A DNA stretch of 64,000 nt, taken from an uncultured Faecalibacterium sp. GTDB lineage: Bacteria > Bacillota > Clostridia > Oscillospirales > Ruminococcaceae. The position numbers were made by a program, and so were the translations under genes. The notes beneath the pieces are model-generated. The model was not told the origin of the DNA. It made no database searches and was given only the letters and a program-made list of their open reading frames with translations. The DNA is taken from positions 1-64,000 of the forward strand of contig CAKTEF010000006.1 of assembly GCA_934547065.1 (NCBI GenBank), given 5' to 3'. Positions 33,874 through 41,326 of the stretch are shown in pieces (within the stretch, counting starts at the first letter, position 1; every line of letters begins with the position of its first letter).

Positions 33874-34140
33874 ATGGAAAAAGCAGCCAAGCCGGAGCGG
33901 CTGCCCGGCGCAGCGGAGCATTGCATCAGCCCGGAGCAGCAGGCCATTGTCCGGTGGCTCCAAACGGTAACATTCCGTAAGTGCCTGCTGGGCGGCGTGG
34001 AGGAAGTCCGGCTGTGGAAAAAGCTGGAGGAGCTTTACGGTCTGTACGATGCCGCCCTGCGTGCAGAGCGCACCCGTTACAACACCCTGCTGGAAGCCGC
34101 CGGTGTGCAGCTGCCGCCGCTTCCGGAAAAGGAGGCCTGA
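33874..34140 (+). CDS. Small protein of the pilus operon, unknown
   Basis: An 88-residue, predominantly helical cytoplasmic protein: no signal peptide or membrane segment, with a charged middle EVRLWKKLEELYGLYDAALRAERTRYNTLLEAA that could form a coiled coil, and a proline-rich end. It lies 12 bp after the tip protein gene and five bases before the signal-peptidase-like gene, so it is part of the operon. It has no counterpart in the streptococcal FCT order. Function unknown. Confidence 0.65.
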   Translation: MEKAAKPERLPGAAEHCISPEQQAIVRWLQTVTFRKCLLGGVEEVRLWKKLEELYGLYDAALRAERTRYNTLLEAAGVQLPPLPEKEA

Positions 34141-34145
34141 CCCCC

Positions 34146-34700
34146 ATGCAGCCGATGGACACCGAAGCGCTGAAAACGGGCCGGAACGTGATCCGCCGCC
34201 GCCGGATGGACGCAGAGAACCGGCAGGACCTGAAAAGCCTGCTGGTGCGCGTACTGGTGGCTGCGGCGGCTGCGTGGGTGCTGTTTACGCAGGTATTTCT
34301 GGTCATGCAGGCAAAAGGCAGCGGGATGTTCCCCGCGGTAAAGGGCGGCGACCTGCTGATCTGCTACCGCCTGCAGGCGGCTTACGCAAAAAACGATGTT
34401 GTGGTCTACACACAGGGCGGCAGGCTCTGCGTGGGCCGCATCCTGGGGCGCGCGGGCGACCGGATCACCCTGGACGATTCCGGCACCATGATGGTGAACG
34501 GCCTGGCCCAGGGCGGCGAGATCCTGTACCCCACCTACGCCAAAGACGCGCTGACCTACCCCTGCACGGTGCCGGAAGGCTGCGTGTTTGTGCTGGGCGA
34601 TCACCGCACCCAGGCGCAGGACAGCCGCGATTTTGGCGCGCTGCCCCTGGCCGATGTCAAGGCCAAAGTGATTACACTGCTGCGGCGACGCAGCTTGTAA
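34146..34700 (+). CDS. Signal-peptidase-like protein without catalytic dyad (SipA-like)
   Basis: A 184-residue membrane protein of the S26 signal peptidase fold: one N-terminal membrane helix (about 38-55), then boxes B to E. Box B reads GSGMFPAV where active enzymes have S-M-x-P, so Gly replaces the nucleophilic Ser; box D reads VGRILGRAGD, where active enzymes have KR, so Gly replaces the general-base Lys. Box E is intact as GDHRTQAQDSRDFG. Streptococcal pilus SipA likewise lacks both residues (Asp and Gly there) and assists pilus polymerisation without peptidase activity. Same operon position. Ribosome site AAGGAGG. Confidence 0.8.
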   Translation: MQPMDTEALKTGRNVIRRRRMDAENRQDLKSLLVRVLVAAAAAWVLFTQVFLVMQAKGSGMFPAVKGGDLLICYRLQAAYAKNDVVVYTQGGRLCVGRILGRAGDRITLDDSGTMMVNGLAQGGEILYPTYAKDALTYPCTVPEGCVFVLGDHRTQAQDSRDFGALPLADVKAKVITLLRRRSL

Positions 34701-34778
34701 TAGAACCTCCGGCAGGATGGGAAATCTTCCTGACCGGAGGTTCGCAAAATGATTTACACGGAATCGGGAGGAATCGAA

Positions 34779-35816
34779 ATGGAACTGAAGAAATTCTTTG
34801 CCGGCGTTCTGGCAGCGTCTATGATGCTGACCGTCGGCGCAGCCGCTGCATTTGCAGCGGAGGGCACCGCTGCGGATATGAGCAGCATTACCGTCAAAAA
34901 GATCTACCGGGTGATCGGCGAAGGCACCAGCCCGGCAGAGACGTTCACCCTTGTGCAGCAGGGAGACGGCGAGGTGACGGATGGCGACGCTGCCGAAGCT
35001 CCGGCTCTGGGTGCGATCACCGGCGCAAGCTTTGCAGCCGGCGAAGCAACGACGGATGGCGTGACCAAGAACATCACCATTGAACTGCCCACCTACACCA
35101 AGGTCGGCGTGTATGAGTACAAACTGAAAGAGGACGACACCAACCATACCCCCGGCGTGAAGTACTTTGAGGGCACCATCCGCCTGGTGGTCAGCGTGAT
35201 CAACGGCACCGACGGCCGGCTGCGCATTGCCGCAGTCCACACCGAGACGCTTGACAGTGAGGGCAAGAAAGATACCTTTACCAACACCTACACCGCCAAC
35301 CTGCTGAACGTCAGGAAGATCGTGGGCGGCAACCTGGGCGACAAGACCAAGGACTTCCACTTCACCGTCCACTTCGATCGGGGCAGCAACGCCAACGCAC
35401 CCACCGGCATCCGCTACACCCTGGACGGCACCACGTACAAGACGGTTTCTTTTGACGAGACGACCGGCACGGCCTCCGTTGGCTTTGATCTGGCACACGG
35501 TGAGAGCCTGAACTTCACCAACATCCCCGCAGGCGTTACCTACACCATCGCGGAGGACGACTACACCACCGAGAATTCCGGCGGCTATACCACCAGCCAC
35601 GGCACCACGGAGGTGCTTGACGATGCAGCCGAAGGCCGCGAGACAGCGGCGATCACCGCAGGTGCAGATCCGTACACTTCCGTCTTCTTCAACGTCAAGG
35701 GCGGCATCATTGATACCGGCGTGATCCTGGACAATGCTCCTTACATCGTCCTGCTGGCTGTTGTGGCCGCTGCCGGTGCTGTTGTGGTGCTGAACAAGCG
35801 CCGCCGCGAGGACTGA
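34779..35816 (+). CDS. Major pilin, FctA/Spy0128-like backbone
   Basis: A 345-residue exported pilin with a signal peptide cut near AAFAAEG. An N-terminal Spy0128-like domain (about 35-165) begins SITVKKIYRV and ends TFTNTYTANLLNV, where Lys and Asn are the usual intramolecular isopeptide partners. A second beta domain (about 165-310) begins VRKIVGGNLGDKTKDFHF. The sorting signal is IIDTGVILD, then a hydrophobic helix and NKRRRED. It would be the polymerised shaft. Ribosome site GGGAGGAA. Gap of 78 bp from the previous gene. Confidence 0.8.
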   Translation: MELKKFFAGVLAASMMLTVGAAAAFAAEGTAADMSSITVKKIYRVIGEGTSPAETFTLVQQGDGEVTDGDAAEAPALGAITGASFAAGEATTDGVTKNITIELPTYTKVGVYEYKLKEDDTNHTPGVKYFEGTIRLVVSVINGTDGRLRIAAVHTETLDSEGKKDTFTNTYTANLLNVRKIVGGNLGDKTKDFHFTVHFDRGSNANAPTGIRYTLDGTTYKTVSFDETTGTASVGFDLAHGESLNFTNIPAGVTYTIAEDDYTTENSGGYTTSHGTTEVLDDAAEGRETAAITAGADPYTSVFFNVKGGIIDTGVILDNAPYIVLLAVVAAAGAVVVLNKRRRED

Positions 35817-35877
35817 GCGCAAAACGCTTTGGAGCAAAAAACCTGAAAGATCCAAGTAGGATTGTTTTGGCCGGGAG

Positions 35878-36669
35878 GTGGGCTGTATCAACTGGCAGCG
35901 AGTGGCTTTACGTGCAGCCGACCGCCTGTTGGGTCTGGTGATGGTGGGGTTCCTGCTGACAGCGGGGGTCTACTCCGCGTATGCTTTGTGGGATAACGCA
36001 CAGATCTATGCGGCCGCCGATCATGTGCAGGCAGGGCTTTTGCCGTTCAAACCCAAGGCGGGCGAGGAAAACGACGCAACCTTTGAGGAGCTGCGGGCCA
36101 TCAACCCGGATGTGACCGCCTGGGTCACAATGGACAATACCGGCATTGATTACCCGGTGCTGCAAGGCGAGGAGAACCTCAGCTATCTCAACACCGATGT
36201 CTACGGCGATTTCGCGCTGGCGGGCAGCATCTTTCTGGATACCGATTGCAGCCGTGATTTTACTGACCCATACTCTCTGCTGTATGGCCATCACATGGAG
36301 AACGGCAAGATGTTCGGCGATGTGGGCCTGTATCAGGATGCAGCGTTCTTTGCCCAAAACACCACCGGCGAGCTGGTGACCCCGGACCGGACCTATCGGC
36401 TGGAGACCGTTGCCTGCCTGCTGGTCCCTGCGTCGGAAACGGCCATTTTTGACCCCCGGCGCTGGGAGAACGACCTGCAGGGCCTGTACCGGTTTGTGCG
36501 GGAAAATGCCCGGAACCGGAACGAGGAGACCCTGGCCGCCATGGAAGCGGCAGGCGGCAGGGTGCAGGTGCTGGCACTTTCCACCTGTTCGACCGCATAC
36601 ACCGATGCCCGCACCATTCTTCTGACGTGGATGCATCCGTCCGCCTCAGACACGGAAAGGAGAGAATGA
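35878..36669 (+). CDS. Class B sortase (pilus polymerase/anchoring)
   Basis: A 263-residue sortase with an N-terminal membrane helix (about 15-38). Catalytic residues visible: His in LLYGHHMENGKMF, Cys in LALSTCSTAYTDAR and the Arg of DARTIL. TWVTMDNTGIDYPVLQ-type sequence and the long insert mark class B, the class of the streptococcal FCT pilus sortase SrtC2. The start is unclear: GTG at 35878 overlaps GGGAGGTG, and the best-spaced codon after that site is an ATC at 35887; GTG at 35902 is another option. The next gene follows after one base. Confidence 0.85.
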   Translation: MGCINWQRVALRAADRLLGLVMVGFLLTAGVYSAYALWDNAQIYAAADHVQAGLLPFKPKAGEENDATFEELRAINPDVTAWVTMDNTGIDYPVLQGEENLSYLNTDVYGDFALAGSIFLDTDCSRDFTDPYSLLYGHHMENGKMFGDVGLYQDAAFFAQNTTGELVTPDRTYRLETVACLLVPASETAIFDPRRWENDLQGLYRFVRENARNRNEETLAAMEAAGGRVQVLALSTCSTAYTDARTILLTWMHPSASDTERRE

Positions 36670-36670
36670 A

Positions 36671-37420
36671 ATGAAGTTCCGTAACGTTGCGGCAGTGCTC
36701 CTGACGCTTGCACTGGGGCTCTGTGTCTGTCAGCCTGCGTCATTTGCGGCTGAACAGCGGACGGTGTTCCAGGAGCTTCCGGTTTCCATTCAGTCCAAGG
36801 GGGAAACACCGTTCCCCAAGGAGACCCTGACCGTGGAGCTCAAGGCAGTGGAGGGTGCGCCGCTGCCGGAAGAAACCACGCTTGCGATCCGGGACGGCGA
36901 GACCGGAGCCTTTGGCCCCATCGAGTACACCGCGCCGGGGTATTACACCTATCAGATCACGCAGCAGGCGGGCGGAAGCTCCCGCGGCCACTATGACGAA
37001 ACGGTGTTCTATGTCCGCGTGACCGTGGCGTGGGAGGGCGCAGCGCTCAAGGCCGCTGCGGCCGTGCATACCACCCCGGAGCGGAGCGATCCCAAGCGGG
37101 ACGAAGTGCGCTTTGTCAACCGCTACGATCCCATCCCGGTGCCGGACCCTGATCCGACCCCAACGCCGGTTCCGACTCCGGACCCCACGCCCACCCCGCC
37201 GGACCCCACGGCCCCGGCGGATACCCGGCCTGCGGATGCGCCCAAGGTGCAAAACCCGGCCGATGCGTCCAGCCCGGCGGCGGATGCCCGGCCCACGCTG
37301 GTCCAGACCGGGCAGCTCAACTGGCCGGTGCCGGTGCTGGCCGGCAGCGGTACCGTGCTGGTGGCCGTGGGCCTGTATCGGGTGTCCCGCAGCCGGAGGC
37401 GTGACGACCGTGCGGAATGA
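36671..37420 (+). CDS. Minor pilin, FctB-like proline-rich anchor
   Basis: A 249-residue exported protein: signal peptide to about residue 27, one Spy0128-like beta domain (about 28-148) ending RFVNRYDPIPV, a stretch of about 45 residues of PDPTPTP-type repeats, then LVQTGQLNWP, a hydrophobic helix and SRSRRRDD tail. A small pilin with a proline-rich region near the anchor is the pattern of streptococcal FctB, the pilus base. Last gene of the operon. Ribosome site AAAGGAGAG. Confidence 0.75.
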   Translation: MKFRNVAAVLLTLALGLCVCQPASFAAEQRTVFQELPVSIQSKGETPFPKETLTVELKAVEGAPLPEETTLAIRDGETGAFGPIEYTAPGYYTYQITQQAGGSSRGHYDETVFYVRVTVAWEGAALKAAAAVHTTPERSDPKRDEVRFVNRYDPIPVPDPDPTPTPVPTPDPTPTPPDPTAPADTRPADAPKVQNPADASSPAADARPTLVQTGQLNWPVPVLAGSGTVLVAVGLYRVSRSRRRDDRAE

Positions 37421-37470
37421 CCCCGGACTGAGACCGTGCAGGATGCCCCCGCGTGGAAACTTATAGCAGC

Positions 37471-37508
37471 AAAAAAACTCCGAAACCGTTTGGCTTCGGA
37501 GTTTTTTG
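37471..37508. terminator. Bidirectional terminator between pilus operon and lrgB
   Basis: Arms AAAACTCCGAAACC and GGCTTCGGAGTTTT with T on both outer sides; it ends the pilus operon and the convergent lrgB. Confidence 0.85.
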
Positions 37509-37525
37509 CCTGCGTAACACGTAGA

Positions 37526-38233
37526 TCAATCAATAAAATTGACAAAGATGGGGCAGAGCACGGCGGTCAGCACACCGGCCACAGCAATGGAAAGGCCGCT
37601 CATGGCACCTTCCACTTCGCCCATCTGGAGGGCACGGCTGGTGCCCACCGCATGGGCCGAGGTGCCGATGCCCACGCCCTTGGCAATGGGGTCCGTGATG
37701 TGGAACAACTTGCACACCGTTTCGGCCAGCAGGTTGCCCGCAATGCCGGTCAGGATCACGATGGCACCCGTCAGGGCCGCAATGCCGCCCAGCTCGGCGG
37801 CAACGTCCATGCTGATGGCTGTGGTCACGGATTTGGGCAGCAGGGTGACGTACTGCTCACGGGTCAGGTTCAGGGCCAGGGCCAGGGCCAGAGCGCTGCC
37901 CAGGCTGACCAGCGTGCCCACCGAGATGCCCGCAATGATCGCGGCGGCGTTCTCCTTGAGCAGGTCCCACTTTTCATACAGGGGAATGGCCAGGCTGATG
38001 GTGGCGGGCAGCAGCAGGTAGTTCACCGGGGCGGCGCTGGCCTTGTAATCGGCGTAGGGGATGTGCAGCACGCTGAGCAGGAGGATGACAAAAATGGCTC
38101 CCAGCAGCAGCGGGTTGAAGATCGCCTTGCCGGTGACCCGGTTGATCAGGGTGCCCAGCGCAAAGGCAGCCAGCGTCAGCAGCACGCCCCAGGCGGCAGA
38201 GCCGGACAGAAATTCATTCAGCAGTTCCGTCAT
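37526..38233 (-). CDS. lrgB: LrgB/CidB family membrane protein
   Basis: A 235-residue membrane protein with several hydrophobic segments, beginning MTELLNEFLSGSAAWGVLLTL. Signatures of LrgB/CidB/YohK are YVTLLPKSVTTAISMDVAAELGG, IVILTGIAGNLLAE and GIGTSAHAVGTSRALQMGEVEGAMSGLSI. The family acts with LrgA/CidA in control of cell lysis and, in some species, export of short organic acids. The start overlaps the end of cidA by 20 bp, with AAGGAGG inside cidA. Confidence 0.9.
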   Translation of the reverse strand: MTELLNEFLSGSAAWGVLLTLAAFALGTLINRVTGKAIFNPLLLGAIFVILLLSVLHIPYADYKASAAPVNYLLLPATISLAIPLYEKWDLLKENAAAIIAGISVGTLVSLGSALALALALNLTREQYVTLLPKSVTTAISMDVAAELGGIAALTGAIVILTGIAGNLLAETVCKLFHITDPIAKGVGIGTSAHAVGTSRALQMGEVEGAMSGLSIAVAGVLTAVLCPIFVNFID

Positions 38234-38591
38234 GAGAAACCTCCTTATGCTTGCGGCGGGTCAGCGCCTGGGTGGTGTGGCCCGCACAGACCAGGACCAG
38301 CACCGTGACCGGGAGGATGGAGACCAGGATGGGCAGCAGCAGATCGCCCAGCTCGGCCCACAGCTCCATGATGCCGGCCGCCGCAGGAACGAACAGCAGC
38401 GGGAAGATGCCGGTGAGGAACACCCCGGCTTCCTTGACCTGCTCCAGCTTGACGATGCCCAGCCGGAGGGCCGCCAGAAGCAGGATCAGGCCATAGATGC
38501 TGGCCGGGATGGGCAGCGGAAGAACGGCGTGACAGATTTCGCCGAGAAAACAAAACGCAAGGATGCGCGCAAACTGAAACAGATACTTCGT
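38214..38591 (-). CDS. cidA: CidA/LrgA family holin-like protein with ACG start
   Basis: Reading from 38591 gives a 125-residue protein with four hydrophobic segments: KYLFQFARILAFCFLGEI, LPLPIPASIYGLILLLAAL, KLEQVKEAGVFLTGIFPLLF and PILVSILPVTVLVLVCAG. This is the full CidA/LrgA pattern. The first codon is ACG: no ATG, GTG or TTG exists in frame between the upstream stop and conserved sequence, but AAAGGAGG (complement 38599-38606) lies exactly seven bases before the ACG, and relatives begin MKYL here. A GTG at 38423 would remove half of the protein. Forms a unit with lrgB. Confidence 0.8.
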   Translation of the reverse strand, partial: TKYLFQFARILAFCFLGEICHAVLPLPIPASIYGLILLLAALRLGIVKLEQVKEAGVFLTGIFPLLFVPAAAGIMELWAELGDLLLPILVSILPVTVLVLVCAGHTTQALTRRKHKEVSHDGTAE

Positions 38592-38623
38592 AACAAGGCC
38601 TCCTTTGTAGCAGCTAAATCAAA

Positions 38624-38652
38624 AGTATAGACGAAAATGTGCGGCGGCGCAA
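38624..38652 (-). promoter_or_regulatory. cidA-lrgB promoter
   Basis: On the minus strand TTGCGC (complement 38647-38652), 17 bp, TATACT (complement 38624-38629). Confidence 0.6.
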
Positions 38653-38758
38653 CGGCAATATCCGCCAAGAATTGTTGGCCTTTTCATGGAAAATTGGATG
38701 TTCTGGGCGGTGGGCGGGGCGATTGGTGCGTCAGGCGGGGAGACTCATGACAAAAGGC

Positions 38759-38786
38759 TTGTGTTTTGCGCACGATCCGGTATCAT
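38759..38786 (+). promoter_or_regulatory. Promoter of the secreted protein gene
   Basis: TTGTGT (38759-38764), 16 bp, TATCAT (38781-38786), 53 bp before the start. Confidence 0.45.
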
Positions 38787-38838
38787 AAAAGAAGAAACCG
38801 CTTTTTTTCGGGAAAACGCCCGGATCGAAAGGAGTAGA

Positions 38839-39504
38839 ATGATGAAACTGATCGGAATGCTCAAGCGCTGCGCCGCAGGCCTGTGTGTGGCAGCAATTCT
38901 GGCAGGCGGCGTGCCTGCCCTGGCTCTGGACCCGGCTTCTGCCGCCCCGGCAGAGCTGGAGACCACCAACGCATCGGCTGCTGCCCTGAACACCATCCTG
39001 TCCAAATTCGATGTGACCTATGTGGAGCAGGCGGACGGCTGGCGGCTGGATTCCCCCTACGAGAGCGCCAGCGACGAGGCACACTCCTGCGGGGTGTATC
39101 CCTACCTCGACATTTCCAATGCCGATTCCACCATCGCCATCGAGCTGGGCATGACGTACAGCGGCACCCGCAAGCTGGATATGAAGACCGTGAACGTGGA
39201 GACGGAGGACGCAGTCTATACGTTCAACTGCGACGACCAGTTCGGCGGCGGCTATGACCAGAAAAACGGGATCTGGTTCGACTTTGAGATCTTTGACATG
39301 GACGAGGATGTGGACTGGATGCGTGAGTGGCTGAAAGCCAAGAACGTCATGGCAACCTTCATCGGCCGGGACGGCACCCGCCAGGACTACCCGCTGACCA
39401 AGGACAACCTGACCGCCATCCGTGAGGTGCTGGACGCATACGACCAGATCCTTTCCTCGGATGCTTCCACCGTCAAGGCCGCCCTGCGCAGCGCCGCAAA
39501 GTAA
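38839..39504 (+). CDS. Secreted protein of unknown function
   Basis: A 221-residue protein with a signal peptide (MMKLIGMLKRCAAGLCVAAILAG) cleaved near ALALD. There is no lipobox. The mature part is acidic with SCGVYPYLDISNADSTIAIELGMTYSG and a last helical segment AIREVLDAYDQILSSD. No family recognised. Two adjacent ATG codons (38839 and 38842) follow AAAGGAG; the second has the better spacing. Transcribed alone, with a terminator shared with uxaC. Confidence 0.65.
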   Translation: MMKLIGMLKRCAAGLCVAAILAGGVPALALDPASAAPAELETTNASAAALNTILSKFDVTYVEQADGWRLDSPYESASDEAHSCGVYPYLDISNADSTIAIELGMTYSGTRKLDMKTVNVETEDAVYTFNCDDQFGGGYDQKNGIWFDFEIFDMDEDVDWMREWLKAKNVMATFIGRDGTRQDYPLTKDNLTAIREVLDAYDQILSSDASTVKAALRSAAK

Positions 39505-39521
39505 ATCGCAATGCAAAAAAG

Positions 39522-39551
39522 AGGCCCCGCACCGTGTGGTGCGGGGCCCCT
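39522..39551. terminator. Terminator between secreted protein gene and uxaC
   Basis: Arms GGCCCCGCACC and GGTGCGGGGCC, loop GTGT; A-run on the left, weak T on the right. Convergent genes on both sides. Confidence 0.8.
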
Positions 39552-39577
39552 TGCTGTTCAGGGATGTTCCGGAACGA

Positions 39578-41011
39578 TCACAGAGCGAAGTAACGCTTTG
39601 CGTTGTTGAAGCAGATGCCCTTGACGATCTGCTCCAGAGCCTTTTCGTCGTTGGGGTACTCGCCATCCTCGACCCACTGGCCGATCAGGTTGCACAGGAT
39701 GCGGCGGAAGTAGTCGTGGCGGGTGTAGCTCAGGAAGCTGCGGCTGTCGGTCAGCATACCGACAAAGTTGCCCAGCAGGCCCAGGTTGGCCAGGCTCTTC
39801 ATCTGAGCCTCCATGCCCACCTTGTGGTCATTGAACCACCAGGCGGAACCGTGCTGGATCTTGCCGGGAACCTCGCTGCTCTGGAAGCAGCCCAGGATGG
39901 TGCCGGTCTGATCGAAGTCGCCGGGGTTCAGGCTGTAAATGATGGTCTTGGGGCACTCGTCGGTGTCGTTCAGGGCGCTCAGCAGGGCTGCGATCTCGCC
40001 GCCGCAGGTGGCGGTGTTGATCATATCAAAGCCGGTGTCGGGTCCCAGCAGGGCGTTCATCTTGCGGTTGACACCACGCAGGCAGTTGTAGTGGATCTGC
40101 ATGGCGATGTTCAGGCGGTGATACTGCTTGGCCAGGTGGATCAGGATGTAAGTCTGGTACTTCTCGGTCTCCTCCACGGTGACGGAGCCACCGGCCATGA
40201 CTTTCTGGTAGATGGCGTTGACCTCCTCCTTGGAAGCCTCACGGTAGGGCACATAGTCCAGGCCGTGGTCAGAAGCACGGCAGCCCATCTCGGCAAAGAA
40301 CTCGATGCGCTTGGTCAGGGCATCGGTCACGCAGTTGATGCACGCCAGCTTCTCCTTGCCGACAACGGCAGCCAGCTTGCCCATATACTCGGCAAAGCCG
40401 GGCTTCTGGATGTTGATGGCCTTGTCGGGGCGGAACGAAGGAGCCACGATGAACTTGATGGTGGGGTCTTCCTTGATCTTCTTGTGCCAGTACAGGTCGT
40501 CGATGGGGTCGTCGGTGGTGCCGATGAAGGCAACGTTGCTCTGCTCGATCAGGCCGCGCACGGTCAGCTTGGGGTCGTTCTGCAGCTTCTCGTTGCACAG
40601 GTTCCAGACTTCCTCAGCGGTGTCGCCGTTCAGGGCACCCTGGTAGCCAAAGAACTTGTGCAGTTCCAGGTTGCACCAGTGGTACATCGGGTTGCCAATG
40701 GCCATGGGCAGGCTCTCGGCAAACTTCTGGAACCGCTCGCGGTCAGGCTTCGAGCCGGTGATGTATTCCTCCGGCACGCCGTTGGAACGCATCACGCGCC
40801 ACTTGTAGTGGTCGCCAAAGTAAGTGCCGTCGGGGTTCTGGCCGCCCAGCCAGACCTGAGCGATGTTGTCAAAGCGGCGGTTCTCGTAGATCTCACGCGG
40901 AGGGATGTGGCAGTGATAATCGCAGATGGGCATATCCTCAGCGTAGTCATGGTACAGGTGCTGTGCCGTGGCAGACTGGAGCATGAAGTCCTTATCCATA
41001 AATGCTTTCAT
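39578..41011 (-). CDS. uxaC: Glucuronate/galacturonate isomerase
   Basis: A 477-residue enzyme that turns D-glucuronate into D-fructuronate and D-galacturonate into D-tagaturonate. It is an amidohydrolase-fold protein with the metal ligands in CDYHCHIPPREI near residue 30, and MLTDSRSFLSYTRHDYFRRILC near the C-terminus. Length normal. ATG at 41011 chosen from AAAGGAG upstream and from family N-termini (MKAFMDKDFML). Divergent from uxaB; both promoters carry a TGTATACA palindrome. It feeds both the uxaB/uxaA and the uxuB/uxuA branches. Confidence 0.95.
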   Translation of the reverse strand: MKAFMDKDFMLQSATAQHLYHDYAEDMPICDYHCHIPPREIYENRRFDNIAQVWLGGQNPDGTYFGDHYKWRVMRSNGVPEEYITGSKPDRERFQKFAESLPMAIGNPMYHWCNLELHKFFGYQGALNGDTAEEVWNLCNEKLQNDPKLTVRGLIEQSNVAFIGTTDDPIDDLYWHKKIKEDPTIKFIVAPSFRPDKAINIQKPGFAEYMGKLAAVVGKEKLACINCVTDALTKRIEFFAEMGCRASDHGLDYVPYREASKEEVNAIYQKVMAGGSVTVEETEKYQTYILIHLAKQYHRLNIAMQIHYNCLRGVNRKMNALLGPDTGFDMINTATCGGEIAALLSALNDTDECPKTIIYSLNPGDFDQTGTILGCFQSSEVPGKIQHGSAWWFNDHKVGMEAQMKSLANLGLLGNFVGMLTDSRSFLSYTRHDYFRRILCNLIGQWVEDGEYPNDEKALEQIVKGICFNNAKRYFAL

Positions 41012-41100
41012 GGGTCGATAACTCCTTTTCTCGTTCAATGTAACAGGTGTACAGTTCGGTCGATCGGGCCCGCCCGGCGGGGCGAACCATGCCTGCTTTT

Positions 41101-41254
41101 AGTATAACGGAAAAAGCCCATGTATACAACTGAAAAACTGACAAAATTTCAGACATTTGATTGTGAAAACCGCTGGAAATGATAAAAATAGCCTGTTTGG
41201 GGGCAAAAATCTGGCAAGAAACACTTGACTTCTTTGTATACAACAGCTTACAAT
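41101..41254. promoter_or_regulatory. Divergent uxaC/uxaB promoters with TTGTATACAA operators
   Basis: uxaC (minus): TTGTAT (complement 41124-41129), 17 bp, TATACT (complement 41101-41106); the palindrome TGTATACA (41121-41128) covers the -35. uxaB (plus): TTGACT (41225-41230), 18 bp, TACAAT (41249-41254); the perfect palindrome TTGTATACAA (41234-41243) lies in the spacer. Both places suit repression by a dimeric regulator, probably the GntR protein at 52934. The 315-bp gap holds no gene. Confidence 0.7.
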
Positions 41255-41326
41255 AGAGGCAGTGAACGGAGGGCAAGGGGCCCTTCGGAGAAAAGCAAGG
41301 CAATCTGAAAAGGAGAACGCAAAGCT

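Noticed and set aside
38486..38668. 60-codon minus-strand frame at the start of cidA
   Set aside because: It overlaps the cidA ribosome site and conserved helix 1 in another frame and resembles no protein.
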